From Gari tellinella (lineage: Eukaryota; Mollusca; Bivalvia; Cardiida; Psammobiidae): DNA of 64,000 bases. Shown one piece after another: positions 34,095 through 45,479 of this stretch. Numbering within the stretch: the first letter of the stretch is position 1; each line of letters begins with the position of its first letter. Made by a program: the position numbers and the translations under genes. The notes beneath the pieces were generated by a model. The model did not search any database and was not told the DNA's origin. It saw only the letters and a list, made by a program, of their open reading frames with translations. Where the stretch lies: positions 18,085,543 through 18,149,542 of the forward strand of contig OV277862.1 in assembly GCA_922989275.2 (NCBI GenBank), in the 5' to 3' direction.

Positions 34095-35131
34095 CGAGGG
34101 TTGTCCCAGTAAATCATGGACTAAGTATACTGTAGTAAAAGTGATTAGCGTATGAGCTTGCATTTTTCACATATATTATTTACATGTATTCTGAGTGTAC
34201 ACACACATTTCCATTAAAATATGTGTAAGTTTAAAATGTCTGTACACAACATAAAACTACAGGGTATGCTTACGCGGCGCACACTGGCGACGTCAACAAC
34301 GTCCTAGTTGTATAAATTGAAATGCCATGCACAGAAACGTTTTCAAAGTACTCCCCGTTTCGTGTAATACCGTTGTGATGCCGCTTTACCAACCTCATGT
34401 ACAGGTTGCTGAACCAACCACTGGACAATTGATTTACTTATTCTTCTACATTCGGCAACATTTCTCACCGTCTTACGTCTATCTCCTTCAATGATGTATT
34501 TAGCAGCCTTAATGTTACCTACGTCCTAATAGGGTTTACACCCATGCTGTAAATTATACGCCCATCCATTACTAAACCTGCCATAGTGCCATGACACTTG
34601 AATATAAGGCTCCTGGAAATACTACCGCTACTCTCTGTGCTTTTTAGCTTCTTAAATGTGACTGTTGGCGTCCAGCCGGTATGTACATAGAACTGGATGG
34701 CCGTTCTGAGCGCTTTCACTTCATCCAACCTCGTCATTTTCACAAACGAGAAATTCTGACGAATGACATTTAAAGATGTGCGTTTTTCATATAAATAATG
34801 TCTGGCGTTTTAAATCTTCTGTGATAACGCCAAAATGACGTCACGTTAAGCGGCCATAATTTGTCGCGCTCAATTATAATATAGCTGGAAAAATATGAAT
34901 TTATTGAACGCACAGATAGAGGTTTTCTATGCAATTTCTGGTCTGCGCCGAATACGCCTATCATGGCTCTACTAATCACGCATAATAATCGTACTATATA
35001 GCTTAGTTTAATTTTCTTTATCCTGTTTTATTGAAATTAAACGGCTGAAGCCAGTTGAAGAATATTTTGACGATTGAACATCAGATAAATGAATTATAAG
35101 CAAAGTACACGATTTACTGGGACAACTCTTG
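34095..35131 (-). mobile_element. mariner-like element, internally deleted
   Basis: TIRs CGAGGGTTGTCCCAGTAAAT and its near-exact reverse complement at 35112-35131 are each flanked by TA. On the minus strand, 34743 downward encodes a mariner-type N-terminal DNA-binding region (RTAIQFYVHTGWTPT, SRSLIFK, then in another frame GDRRKTVRNVAE and ISKSIVQWLV). The catalytic domain is missing. Confidence 0.8.
34340..34743 (-). pseudogene. mariner-like transposase N-terminal fragment
   Basis: The frame starts MKMTRLDEVKALRTAIQFYV and stops at 34519. Homology continues in another frame (AAKYIIEGDRRKTVRNVAEC) to about 34345, so a frameshift separates the two helix-turn-helix halves. The DD-type catalytic region is absent, so the copy cannot be autonomous. 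Confidence 0.7.
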
Positions 35132-35812
35132 TATGGCAATAGAAAAAGGGGGCTTTAATGTCCACATGATCACATATGTACTTGTCACCAGGTTAGCTTA
35201 AAGTCTACCATTTTAGAGACAATTAGCAATTTAACTATTTTGATGTGTCACCTTGAACTTGATCTTATGGAATTGACATTTACATTGAAATGACTATTAC
35301 ATTGATGCCTACGATAGGCTGACCATATTGGCTTTCGGATCAACATGGGAGTAAACACATTTGGTAAGTAAAATGAATCGATTATATCTATAAAGTTTCA
35401 ACGAAAACGGTCAAAATCTGAATCAGGGGCCGTATTCTGAAACATTCTTAGTATTTTAATTAGAAATTTCTAAACTCTAACATTTTCAACTAAGATTATT
35501 TTTCGCTAACTTTTACTCTAAGAAAATACTAAATTATTTTCTTAGCGAAAAAACAAATAAGAGTAAATTATGGCCGTTGTCAGGGACTTTCCCGACTAAA
35601 ATGACGTCACTCTTCTCGCATACTAACATGTGTGACTGTTTATTTGCGGTGTAGTTTTCGGGTTTGTTTTCTTCTCCCGTTTATAAAGCAGCAAGCATTG
35701 TCCCAGAATAAGTAGAATAGATAATTAATTGAATAAAAAGTGTTTATACATAAGCGTTAATACATAATTAGGTTCACAATTATAATTAACTAACAAGCCA
35801 AATTTCAACGAA

Positions 35813-35884
35813 GTCGCCGTAGCTCAATCGATAGCGACTCTGTCTGGCATGACGGGGGTAGCCGGTTCGAGCCACACAGGGTAG
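35813..35884 (+). tRNA. tRNA-like sequence in left foldback arm (not a working tRNA)
   Basis: A-box-like TAGCTCAATCGATAG and B-box GGTTCGAGCC. The anticodon stem CTGTC/GACGG can pair around a GGC triplet, suggesting alanine-tRNA ancestry. Acceptor pairing is poor. Probably a SINE head or pseudogene with possible RNA polymerase III promoter boxes. Confidence 0.45.
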
Positions 35885-37139
35885 GTCTTTGTTTTCTTAA
35901 CAACCCCCTTCCTTTTTTTTTATTATCATCACTAGTTCCATAGATTCATTTCTTTAAATACAAATAACTGCTTTATCCTTCCACTGCCAAACTTTTGTGA
36001 TAGTTTACTCCTTTAAATGTTCTTGTCGTCTGCTGCAATATCGTTTCAAAGCCTTAAATGTAAGAAGTATAACTGAAAAGAATTCAATACGAGTGTCAAA
36101 CAGTTTGGATCCTGATCAGAAAAACGCGGCGTCTGATCAAGGTGCAAAATGTTTGCAAACGTTCCTTTAGACGAGAGTGAGTCTAATTTTCACAGTTTCA
36201 TTGTCGTCTGCCTCAATTCTGTTGTCTGCAGTATCTTTTTAAAGTTAATTGTATGACTGAAAAGAATTCAATACGAGTGCCAAATAGTTTGGATCCTGAT
36301 AATAGATCCAATCTGTTTGCAAACGCGCATTTAGTCGCCAGAGTGAAAGTGTTAAAGCATGCTAGAATTGATGTAAAAGTCTCCAATTAGAGGTTTCCTT
36401 CTTATTGGCAGCCTGCTTTAAAAGAAACCCTCTTATTATGCTAAGCGCGACTTGGATAAAATTTGTTAACAGTTTCTATACAGTAAAGATCCAGATCAGA
36501 CGCCGCGTTATGCGGCGTCTGATATGATCCAAACTTGTTTGCCAGTCATATTTTACTGTTTTTAAGTTTTGAAAGTATCAAATTGATTATGTTGTTTTCT
36601 GCAGATGATGTGTTTGCAGCAGATGACAATTCTGCATGACAATGGTTAAACATCAATCTGCAGGACACTTTTCTTAATGCTTTTCAAATATCAAGAAATA
36701 GTAGAAACATGAAAGTCATTACTAGAACTAGCAAGCTGACAATAAGAAGGAACATTTCTAATTGGAGACTTTTACTTCAATTTTAGCATGCTTTAACCCT
36801 TTCACTCTCAATGGCGCCTAAAAGCACGTTTGCAATCAGTTTGGACCTTGATCAGACGCCGCGTAACGCGGCGTCTGATGAGGATCCAAACTATTTGGCA
36901 CTCGTATTGAATTCTTTTCAGTCATACTGTCTTACAATTTACTTTGAAACGATATTGCAGACAACCAAATTGAAGCAGACGACAATGAAACGGTGAAGAA
37001 GTAAACTATTACGAAAGTTTGGCATTGAAAGAATTAAGCAGTTATTTGTATCTAAAGAAACGAATCTATAGAAATAATGATGATTTTTAAAAAAGAAAAA
37101 GAAAAAAAAAAGAAGGGGGTTGTTAAGAAAAAAAAAGAT

Positions 37140-37213
37140 CGTACCCTGTGTGGCTCGAACCGGCGATCCCCGACATGCAAGTAAGACTCGCTATCGATTG
37201 AGCTACGGCGACT
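37140..37213 (-). tRNA. tRNA-like sequence in right foldback arm
   Basis: The reverse complement gives GCCGTAGCTCAATCGATAGC ... CGCCGGTTCGAGCC, the partner of 35813-35884. The loop reads TTGCATG (TGC), again alanine-like. Same caveats. Confidence 0.45.
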
Positions 37214-39159
37214 TCGTTGAAATTTGGCTTGTTAGTTAATTATAATTGTGAACCTAATTATGTATTTACGCTAGTTTTGGTACATACAGTGGTCATTTAT
37301 TACTAAAAATATAGACTTTGAATAGATATCGATCTTTTCCACGTTTTCGCGATGAAGACCGTATGTAATAATGTCTTAAACCGTAATCCCAGTCCTTTGT
37401 AATGACGTTACCCCACCCAGACTTTGACCCAATTTCACGAAGCCACTCAAACACAAACGTCGGCTCAAAAACATCCGCTAAACGTATCTATAGGTCTATA
37501 AACGATTTTTATTCAATAAATTATCTATTCTACCTGTTATTACTGCTTAATAAACGTTCGTGTTCTAATCCTAGAAAATTCTAAAAATTTAAGAGAGGGT
37601 CACAGTTTTCTAAAGTTTTGAGAAAATTCTATAGAAAATTTGGCGAGTTGAGAATTTTCTTAGTTTTTTTCATCTTTCTAAGAGGGAATCCCTAAATACT
37701 TAGCTGAAATGGTCGAAAACTAAGACTATATTGATTTTCTAAGAGTATATCGTTATACTTAGTGAAATCTGTCGAGTTTAGAATTATCTTAGTTTTTTTC
37801 ACTTTCTAAGAGTATATCATCAAATACTTAGACTAAATTGCCGAAAACTAAGAGAATATTGATTTCCTTAGAGTAAAAGTTATCTAAGAGTGTTTCAGAA
37901 TACGGGCCCAGTTTGGATTCCGGATCCACATGAAACTTACAACATTAGCTCAAGACAATGTACCAATAATTTCTACAAAGTTTGAACATAATCAGTTCAG
38001 CAGAGTTTAAGTTTAAGTTAAAACTATATTTTCAAGATGGCCGCCATGGTGACCATATTGGGTTTGGATAACAGCATAAAAGTTACAACGTTTGGTCAGG
38101 ACCGTGCACTGATTGTTTCTACGAAGCTTCAGCAAAATTGGTAAGGTAGAATTTGAGTTTTAGTTTAAAATGTACCAGTTATTGCACCACGGACGATGGA
38201 AAAATATGGATGATAATATCATTTGAGATAAGAACTAACAAGAGGGACATCATTGCTCTAAATCGTTTACTTGGTAGCCAATGTTTTCTTGGTATTTAGC
38301 TTTTACTGATTCCATAATAAGGTAAACCTTACCCACCCACTATATGCCATGTATTCAAGCCAGGAAAATAAATTTTAAAACCCTGTAGATGATCACTCAT
38401 GTACTATTTTAAAGATAAATTTCAAATCCGGCAAGTAGTTTTTACCATAGTTATCATGGGTAAACTAGCGTCCGTGTTTTAAAATAGCACAATTTTTTAA
38501 AAATGATTTTTTGAGGTTATTTTCAATTTAGATGAGTAGTTTCAGACGAGAAGATTTTAGTATAATCCATCATAGATAAAACTGCCCCACTCACTGAGGA
38601 AAATTATTCCAAGACATATTGTAGAGGGGACCCATGGATCACTTATATTAACTTACTTTTAATTCTAATAAGTAGTTTCTTACAAGATTTGTTTTAAGTT
38701 TTTGCTATACAGAAATATTAGAAAAAGTTGCCCCATCCACTGCAGGCCTTGTCTGGTACAAGGTCATCTATAAATCATGCGTGTAAAATAATTTTCAAAT
38801 CCAATCATTGGTTTCAGACAACATGATGTTTGAGTTTTCACTTTACAGCTATTTAAGTAGAGTCTGCCCAAACTACTGTCACAGTTTTAGATATTTTGGA
38901 AGAGAGTCACTTAATAATTTTTCTCATAATTTTTTTTTGAGATCTGATAATCGGTTTTAGACAAAAAGAGATTTAGTCACTCTCGTTTTCGTTACCATGC
39001 AAACCAGAGTGCTGCTATTAGGCTGGGCCGCAGCAACACGAACCGTGCCCCCCATCATGACTTTTTTCATGGGTATCAACTTGTTCGCTGGAGTCCTTAA
39101 TTTTGTCACGGCAATGCGTAATATGACAGTTACCATGGTAACCCCGGGTAATTTACAAA

Positions 39160-39262
39160 CCTACCACAATGTGTAACAAGAGCCCAGTGGGCTCTGAGGT
39201 GCTACCAAAATGTGTAACAAGAGCCCAGTGGGATCTGAGGCGCTCACCAGAGTACAAAGTTC
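39160..39262 (+). mobile_element. duplicated 5' end of a Helitron-like element
   Basis: TGTGTAACAAGAGCCCAGTG appears twice in a row, followed by GGGCTCTGAGG / GGATCTGAGG and GCTCACCAGAG. The same signature closes copy 2 at 40740. Confidence 0.6.
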
Positions 39263-39267
39263 CCAGA

Positions 39268-40798
39268 TTAGCTTAAAGTCTACCATTTTAGAGACAATTA
39301 GCAATTGAACTATTTTGATGTGTCACCTTGAACTTTATCTTATGAACTTGACATTTACATTGAAATGACTATTACATTGATGCCTACGATAGGCTGACCA
39401 TATTGGCTTTCGGATCAACATGGGAGTAAACACATTTGGTAAGTAAAATGAATCGATTATATCTATAAAGTTTCAACAAAAACGGTCAAAATCTGAATCA
39501 TTTTGGATTCCGGATCCACATGAAACTTACAACATTAGGTCAAGACAATGTACCAATAATTTCTACAAAGTTTGAACATAATCAGTTCAGCAGAGTTTAA
39601 GTTTAAGTTAAAACTATATTTTCAAGATGGCCGCCATGGTGACCATATTGGGTTTGGATAACAGCATAAAAGTTACAACGTTTGGTCAGGACCGTGCACT
39701 GATTGTTTCTACGAAGCTTCAGCAAAATTGGTAAGGTAGAATTTGAGTTTTAGTTTAAAATGTACCAGTTATTGCACCACGGACGATGGAAAAATATGGA
39801 TGATAATATCATTTGAGATAAGAACTAACAAGAGGGACATCATTGCTCTAAATCGTTTACTTGGTAGCCAATGTTTTCTTGGTATTTAGCTTTTACTGAT
39901 TCCATAATAAGGTAAACCTTACCCACCCACTATATGCCATGTATTCAAGCCAGGAAAATAAATTTTAAAACCCTGTAGATGATCACTCATGTACTATTTT
40001 AAAGATAAATTTCAAATCCGGCAAGTAGTTTTTACCATAGTTAGCATGGGTAAACTAGCGTCCGTGTTTTAAAATAGCAATTTTTTTTAAAAATGATTTT
40101 TTGGAGGTTATTTTCAATTCAGATGAGTAGTTTCAGACGAGAAGATTTTAGTATAATCCATCATAGATAAAACTGCCCCACTCACTGACAAAAATTATTC
40201 CAAGACATATTGTAGAGGGGACCCATGGATCACTTATATTAACTTACTTTTAATTCTAATAAGTAGTTTCTTACAAGATTTGTTTTAAGGTTTTGCTATA
40301 CAGAAATATTAGAAAAAGTTGCCCCATCCACTGCAGGCCTTGTCTTGTACAAGGTCATCTATAAATCAAGCGTGTAAAATAATTTTCAAATCCGATCATT
40401 GATTTTAGACAACATGATGTTTGAGTTTTCACTATGCAGCCATTTAAGTAGAGTCTGCCCAAACTACTGTCACAGTTTTAGATATTTTGGAAGAGAGTCA
40501 CTTAATAATTTTTCTCACATTTTTTTTTGAGATCTGATCATCGGTTTTGGACAAAAAGAGATTTACCATGCAAACCAGAGTTCTGTTATTAGGCTGGGCC
40601 GCAGCAACACGAACCGTGCATCCCATCATGACATTTTTCATGGGTATCAACTTGTTCGCTGGAGTCCTTATTTTGTCACTGCAATGCGTAGAATGACGGT
40701 TACCATGGTAACCCCCGGGTAATTTACAAACCTACCAAAATGTGTAACAAGAGCCCAGTGGGCTCTGAGGCGCTCACCAGAGAACAAAGTTCCCAGAT
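39268..40798 (+). repeat. tandem duplication copy 2 (empty site)
   Basis: It runs from TTAGCTTAAAGTCTACCATT to ACAAAGTTCCCAGAT. At 39499-39502 it reads CTGAATCATTTTGGATTCC without interruption, showing the ancestral state of the foldback insertion site. Confidence 0.9.
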
Positions 40799-41390
40799 TT
40801 ACCTAGACGTAACACTTAAGGCGATCAACACTTTAAAATTCAATGTGTTTTGCATATTCATGAATATTAATGTTAACATTAGAAAAAAGTCTAAAAAATG
40901 TAGAAATAATCTAACATTTTCCCTTTTTCATCCTACAAGCAAGTATTAGAAAACAATTTTAAATGCAGCTTAAAATAGTGAAAAAATCCTCAGAAAACAA
41001 AATACTTGACGTAAGAAAAAATAAATCAACTTTTAAGAATTTTTTTATCAGTGTTTTAATTGTGTCCATGGGAACGACCCAGGTTTGCGTTTTAATGGCC
41101 CGTGCCTGCAAAATTCCCCCATATCACATTCAGTTTTTGCACTAAACATTTACATATTGTACCTAATTGAAGACAACTCAACGTGTGTTTTTTTCAGCTT
41201 CTACTTTGAAGTTGCCTAATTTGCATAGTCATGAATATTTTAAAGGTGTTTCTTGTTTCCATGGCTACTTCCCAATTCAATGTTATAATGACACATATCT
41301 GTAAAATCGTCGATTCCACAGTCAGTTTTTGCCCGAAGCATATAAATCTGGTACTAAATGGGAGACAAGATGCCCATGCGAGCCTAAATA
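40799..41390. repeat. diverged repeats, no gene
   Basis: TTTCAGTTTTTGCACTAAAC (about 41130) and GTCAGTTTTTGCCCGAAGCA (about 41320) with surrounding matching blocks form two diverged copies. ORFs here are short and of repeat composition. Confidence 0.45.
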
Positions 41391-43000
41391 TCGCTCACCT
41401 GAAAAAAAACCCACAAGGGTCACATGACCCCTGGGGAGGGATCATTTTTTACCCCAGAGACATAATTTCAAAAATCTTGCTGATTTACTTGAAAATTAAA
41501 TGTTCTGTCACATATTTTTTACATGGATGGTTTCAGACAGGAATACTTTCCATTGTAAAAAAATACTTTTAGTTAATGTGACTCAGATATTCAACAGACC
41601 AGAACCACTTCAGCATTATTGGTAAAGAACATCTAAAAGTGCCACTATGCTACACATCAGAGGTCAGGCCATAATAGTTTCAGAGAAGAAGATTTCACTA
41701 TATAACTCTGTAAAACAGCGACCCCTAGGGCCTTGGCAGTTTTGACCCAAGGGGCATAATTTGAACAATCTTGATAGAGAACCTGTAGATGATGCTTTAT
41801 GCGAAATATCTAAGCTCAGGGTACTGTGGTTTCAGACAAGATTTTTTTTTTAATTTTCATTGAAAAAATCTATTTTTAGCTCCTGTGACCTAGATATGCA
41901 AAGGACCGAAACCATATTTATAACATTAGTTTAAGGCTTCTAGAAGTGTCACCATGCTAAATATCAAAGCTCTGGCCATATTAGTTTCAGAGAAAAACAT
42001 GTTCGATAATTTCACAATATAATATTTCTATCAGTCCGCATAAGGAAGCCATTTGCTTCGTTGCTCTTGATTGATGGGGTAACGTGATCGCCATTTTGGG
42101 GGTTGTCTTTTGTACGTTTATTATGTTTATTTTATATCTAATTGTAGTTATTTGTCTTTTCCTGGCGGCCTGCATTTGGGCGCTCTACTATTGTTTCTAT
42201 CGGTCGACAATCAGAAGCCGGTTGCTTCATTGCTGATTGATGGGAATAATGTGATTGCCATTTTGGGGTTGTCTTTTATATGTTTATTCATGTTTATTTT
42301 AGATCATATTGTAGTTAGTTTGTCTTTTCTTGTTTGTAGGTACATTTGTGTAACTTCATGTGAAGCGCTTTTGAACGCACTACCCCTGTGTGAAAAGAGC
42401 GCTATATAAATCTGGTATAATAATAATAATAATAATAATAACTCTATATAAAATTACGACCCCAGGGGCGGGGTCATTTTTGCAATGGACCGGAACCATA
42501 TTTACAATATTGGTTTAGGGTTTCTTAGAGTGTCACCATGTCAAGTATTAGTGCTGTGGCTATATTCGTTTTAGAGAAAAAAAGAAGTTTGAATATTTCA
42601 CTATATAACTCTATATGAAATTACAACCCCCTGGGCGGGGTCATTTATGACCCCAGGGACATAATTTGAACAATCTTGATAGAGGACCTGGAGACGATGC
42701 TTTGTGCCAAATGTCTAAGCTCAGGGTACTGTGGTTTCAGACAAGAAGATTTTTTAAGTTTTCAATGAAAAAATCTATTTTTAGCTCCTGTGACCTAGAT
42801 ATGCACGGACCCAAAATGTTTGAACAACTTTGAAAGAGGACCGTACAAGGACCATTCCTGCCAAGTTTGGTAAAAATCCGACCAGTAGTCTAGGAGGAGA
42901 AGTCGTTTGAAGAAATTGTTGACGACGGACGACGACGACGGGCGAGGGACACAGCACACTCAAAATAGCTCGTCTTGGCACTACGTGCCAGGTGAGCTAA
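41390..43000 (+). mobile_element. Helitron-like element, with nested SINE
   Basis: It opens with ATCGCTCACCTG and ends in the hairpin TGGCACTACGTGCCA followed by GGTGAGCTAA. Internal repeats carry CATAATTTGAACAATCTTGA and TTTCAGAGAAGAAGATTT. A GACGACGGACGACGACGACG tract precedes the end. It is interrupted at about 42020-42440. Confidence 0.7.
42020..42440 (+). mobile_element. SINE with duplicated body and (ATA)n tail
   Basis: Two about 170-bp copies (TTTCTATCAGTCCGCATAAG / TTTCTATCGGTCGACAATCA, each with GATTGATGGG and CCATTTTGGG) precede the shared 3' end TTCATGTGAAGCGCTTTTGA ... GAGCGCTATATAAATC and an ATA microsatellite. Confidence 0.75.
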
Positions 43001-43142
43001 TAAAATACATTGTGGTTTTTATTTCCAACTCATGCTTGAAATACCCTAATTTTCATACTCAATGAATATTAATGAGAACATTCAAGATTGTACAGAATAT
43101 TTAGATATAACGTAAATGCCACGCTCTTTACGGACATTATGG

Positions 43143-43166
43143 TGAGGTGGGGGGGGGGGGGGGGGT
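43143..43166 (+). repeat. poly-G tract
   Basis: About 20 consecutive G after GGT. It could form a G-quadruplex, and its length is prone to assembly error. Confidence 0.9.
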
Positions 43167-44060
43167 CGCATAAAAAGCATGACTACGAAATGAATATTTG
43201 TGCATGAAATATGCACAAATATATCTAAAGCCAGGTTTCTCTGTTCCAATATGATACAGGAATTAGTTGTGTCGTATTATTAAAGCGTCATATACAAACT
43301 GTTGTTTAGATGTATACCTATTTGAAGAAATTCGTTAAGTTGTATATATTATGCAAATAAGCTTAATTATACATGCATACCGAAATTTTACTGGAACCAA
43401 ACATTCGGGCCGTAAACCATTTTGGGGCTGACTGGTCGGTCACTATAATGCAAGAAGGCCCGACGTGGGCTGTACTATTTCTTAATTAGGGTCAACTAAT
43501 GTTTCATCCTTGCAAAGTTTCATGATATTTGGCCTTGTTCATTTAGAGGAGATATCGTTTGAAATCAATTTTGTGACGACCGCTATGGTTTCTACATAGA
43601 CATGGTCGGAAAACAGGCCAGCCCGATGGCGATAATGTTTTTGTTTAGACAGTCATAGTTTTAACTATTTTAATGGAGAGTCACCTCATGATTATTCCCG
43701 TCAAATTATTTTGAAAACTGACCATAGTATTGGAGAATAAGTGATTTAAAACATTATTTTGGTTATCATGGCAAACACAGTTCTACTATGATCAAAACAA
43801 GTTTAGCTTTTATGACAGAGTGTGAACCAAAGTCCATACTTGGAATGTTCCATGTCATTTGGCATTGTGAGTTTAGATGAGACGGCGTTTAAAATAAGAT
43901 ATCTACGACTGCTATCTTTTCTACATAAGGAAAACAGGCCCGCCCACTGGCGATGAATATTCCGATCTAATAATCTTGAAATTTAACCATTTCTTTTGGA
44001 GAAGAAATGTTTTAAATATTCGTCTTTTGGGTTGCCATGAGAACTAGAATTCTGCTTGAT
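43167..44060. other. no gene; decayed repeats
   Basis: It has fragments such as GAGGAGATATCGTTTGAAAT and TGGAGAATAAGTGATTTAAA that recur at 45060-45430, showing an older dispersed repeat. Confidence 0.5.
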
Positions 44061-44061
44061 A

Positions 44062-44990
44062 AAAAACCAGGGCCACCATGGCCCTAAATTGCTCTACTGG
44101 TACACCTTGTAAAACATGACCTATAGTGACCTAGATTACGACTGGACATGACCCACAATCAACCTTTAGAGTGTTAATAAGCTTTTTCTATAATTTGACC
44201 TAGTGACCTAGGTTTTGACAAGACATAATCCACATTTGATTTTAACCTAGATTTGATGTAGGCAAACATTCTGGAAATATTTCATTCAGATCTAATAAGA
44301 TTTGTAGCCTCTAGAGGGTTAACAATGTTTTTCTTTGATTTGACCCAGTGACCTAGTTTTGACCCGACATGACCCATATTCGAACTTGACCTAGATAGCA
44401 ATTGGGCAAACATTCTATATGAAGTTTCATTAAGATACATTCAGATTTGTAGCCTCTAGAGTGTTAAAAATGGTTTTTCTATGATTTGACCTAGTGACCT
44501 AGTTTTTGATCCGACATGACCCACATTCGAACTTGACCTAGATATCAATAAGGCAAACATTCTGACTTAGTTTCATGAAGATCAATTGTGAATTGTAGCC
44601 TCTAGAGTATTAACAAGGTTTTTTCTATGATTTGACCTAGTGACCTAGTTTTTGACCGGACATGACCCATATTCAATTGACCTAGATATCAATGAGGCAA
44701 ACATTCTGACCAAATTTCATTAAGATCCATTGAGATTTGTAGCCTCTAGAGTGGTAACAAGTTTTTTCTATGATTTGACCTAGTGACCTAGTTTTTGACC
44801 AAACATAACCCACATTCTAACTTGACCTAGATTTCATCAAGACAAACATTTTCTTGAAGTTTCATGAAGATCGAATGAAATTTGAAGGCGCTAGAGTGTT
44901 AACGAACAATTGTGGAAGGACGGACGGACGGACGATGGACATTCAGCGATCCTAAAAGCTCACCTTGGTACTTCGTGCCAGGTGAGCTCA
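44062..44990 (+). mobile_element. Helitron-like element with about 140-bp internal repeats
   Basis: The 5' end holds GGGCCACCATGGCCC then TTGCTCTACTGG. The body repeats TTTGACCTAGTGACCTAG, GACATGACCCACATTC and GTAGCCTCTAGAGTGTTAA about five times. It ends CTTGGTACTTCGTGCCAGG then TGAGCTCA after GGACGGACGGACG. Confidence 0.75.
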
Positions 44991-45479
44991 AAATTATCTA
45001 TCAAAAATTCTCAGATCAACTTAAAGATATTATTGAGAAGTTACACCACATTTGGCACTGTAATTTTAGAGGAGATATCGTTTGAATAAATGTTGATGAC
45101 TGCTAAGTTTTCTACATAGACATGCAAGTTAAACATGCACGCCATCAATGTTGTTTTTAGACATTGTCATGGCCTTAGCTATTTTAGTAGAATATAACCT
45201 AACAATTATTCCCATCAAATTATTTTGAAATCTGACCATTGTATTGGAAAAAAGTTATTTCTTAAAATCTAAAGACGAACAATGGTAACCCAATGGCAAC
45301 CAAATTTCTGCTATGATCTAATCATTTTCTTTTATATTGGAGGATCATTTAAGTACAATCCTTTTAAAGTTTCAAAACAATTGGCATTAAAAAATAAGTT
45401 TAGAGGAGACGTCGTTTGAAACAAAATATTTACGACTGCTGTTTTCTACATCGATATAAAGAAAAGCAGGTTCGCCCTA

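Larger units (their letters stand above)
35426..37908. mobile_element. 2.48 kb giant palindrome / foldback element
   Basis: The ends GGGGCCGTATTCTGAAACA and TGTTTCAGAATACGGGCC are inverted. Long inner arms (about 35690-36100 against 36830-37260, and 36355-36420 against 36725-36790) mirror one another around a central hairpin near 36490-36545. Each arm holds a tRNA-like sequence and family B hairpins. CA dinucleotides flank both ends and a single CA lies at the empty site in copy 2. No ORF for a transposase. Confidence 0.88.
35193..39267 (+). repeat. tandem duplication copy 1 (interrupted)
   Basis: 35193-35425 plus 37911-39267 match copy 2 at 39268-40798 with only scattered differences. The break is exactly the foldback insertion. 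No ORF with coding character. Confidence 0.9.
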
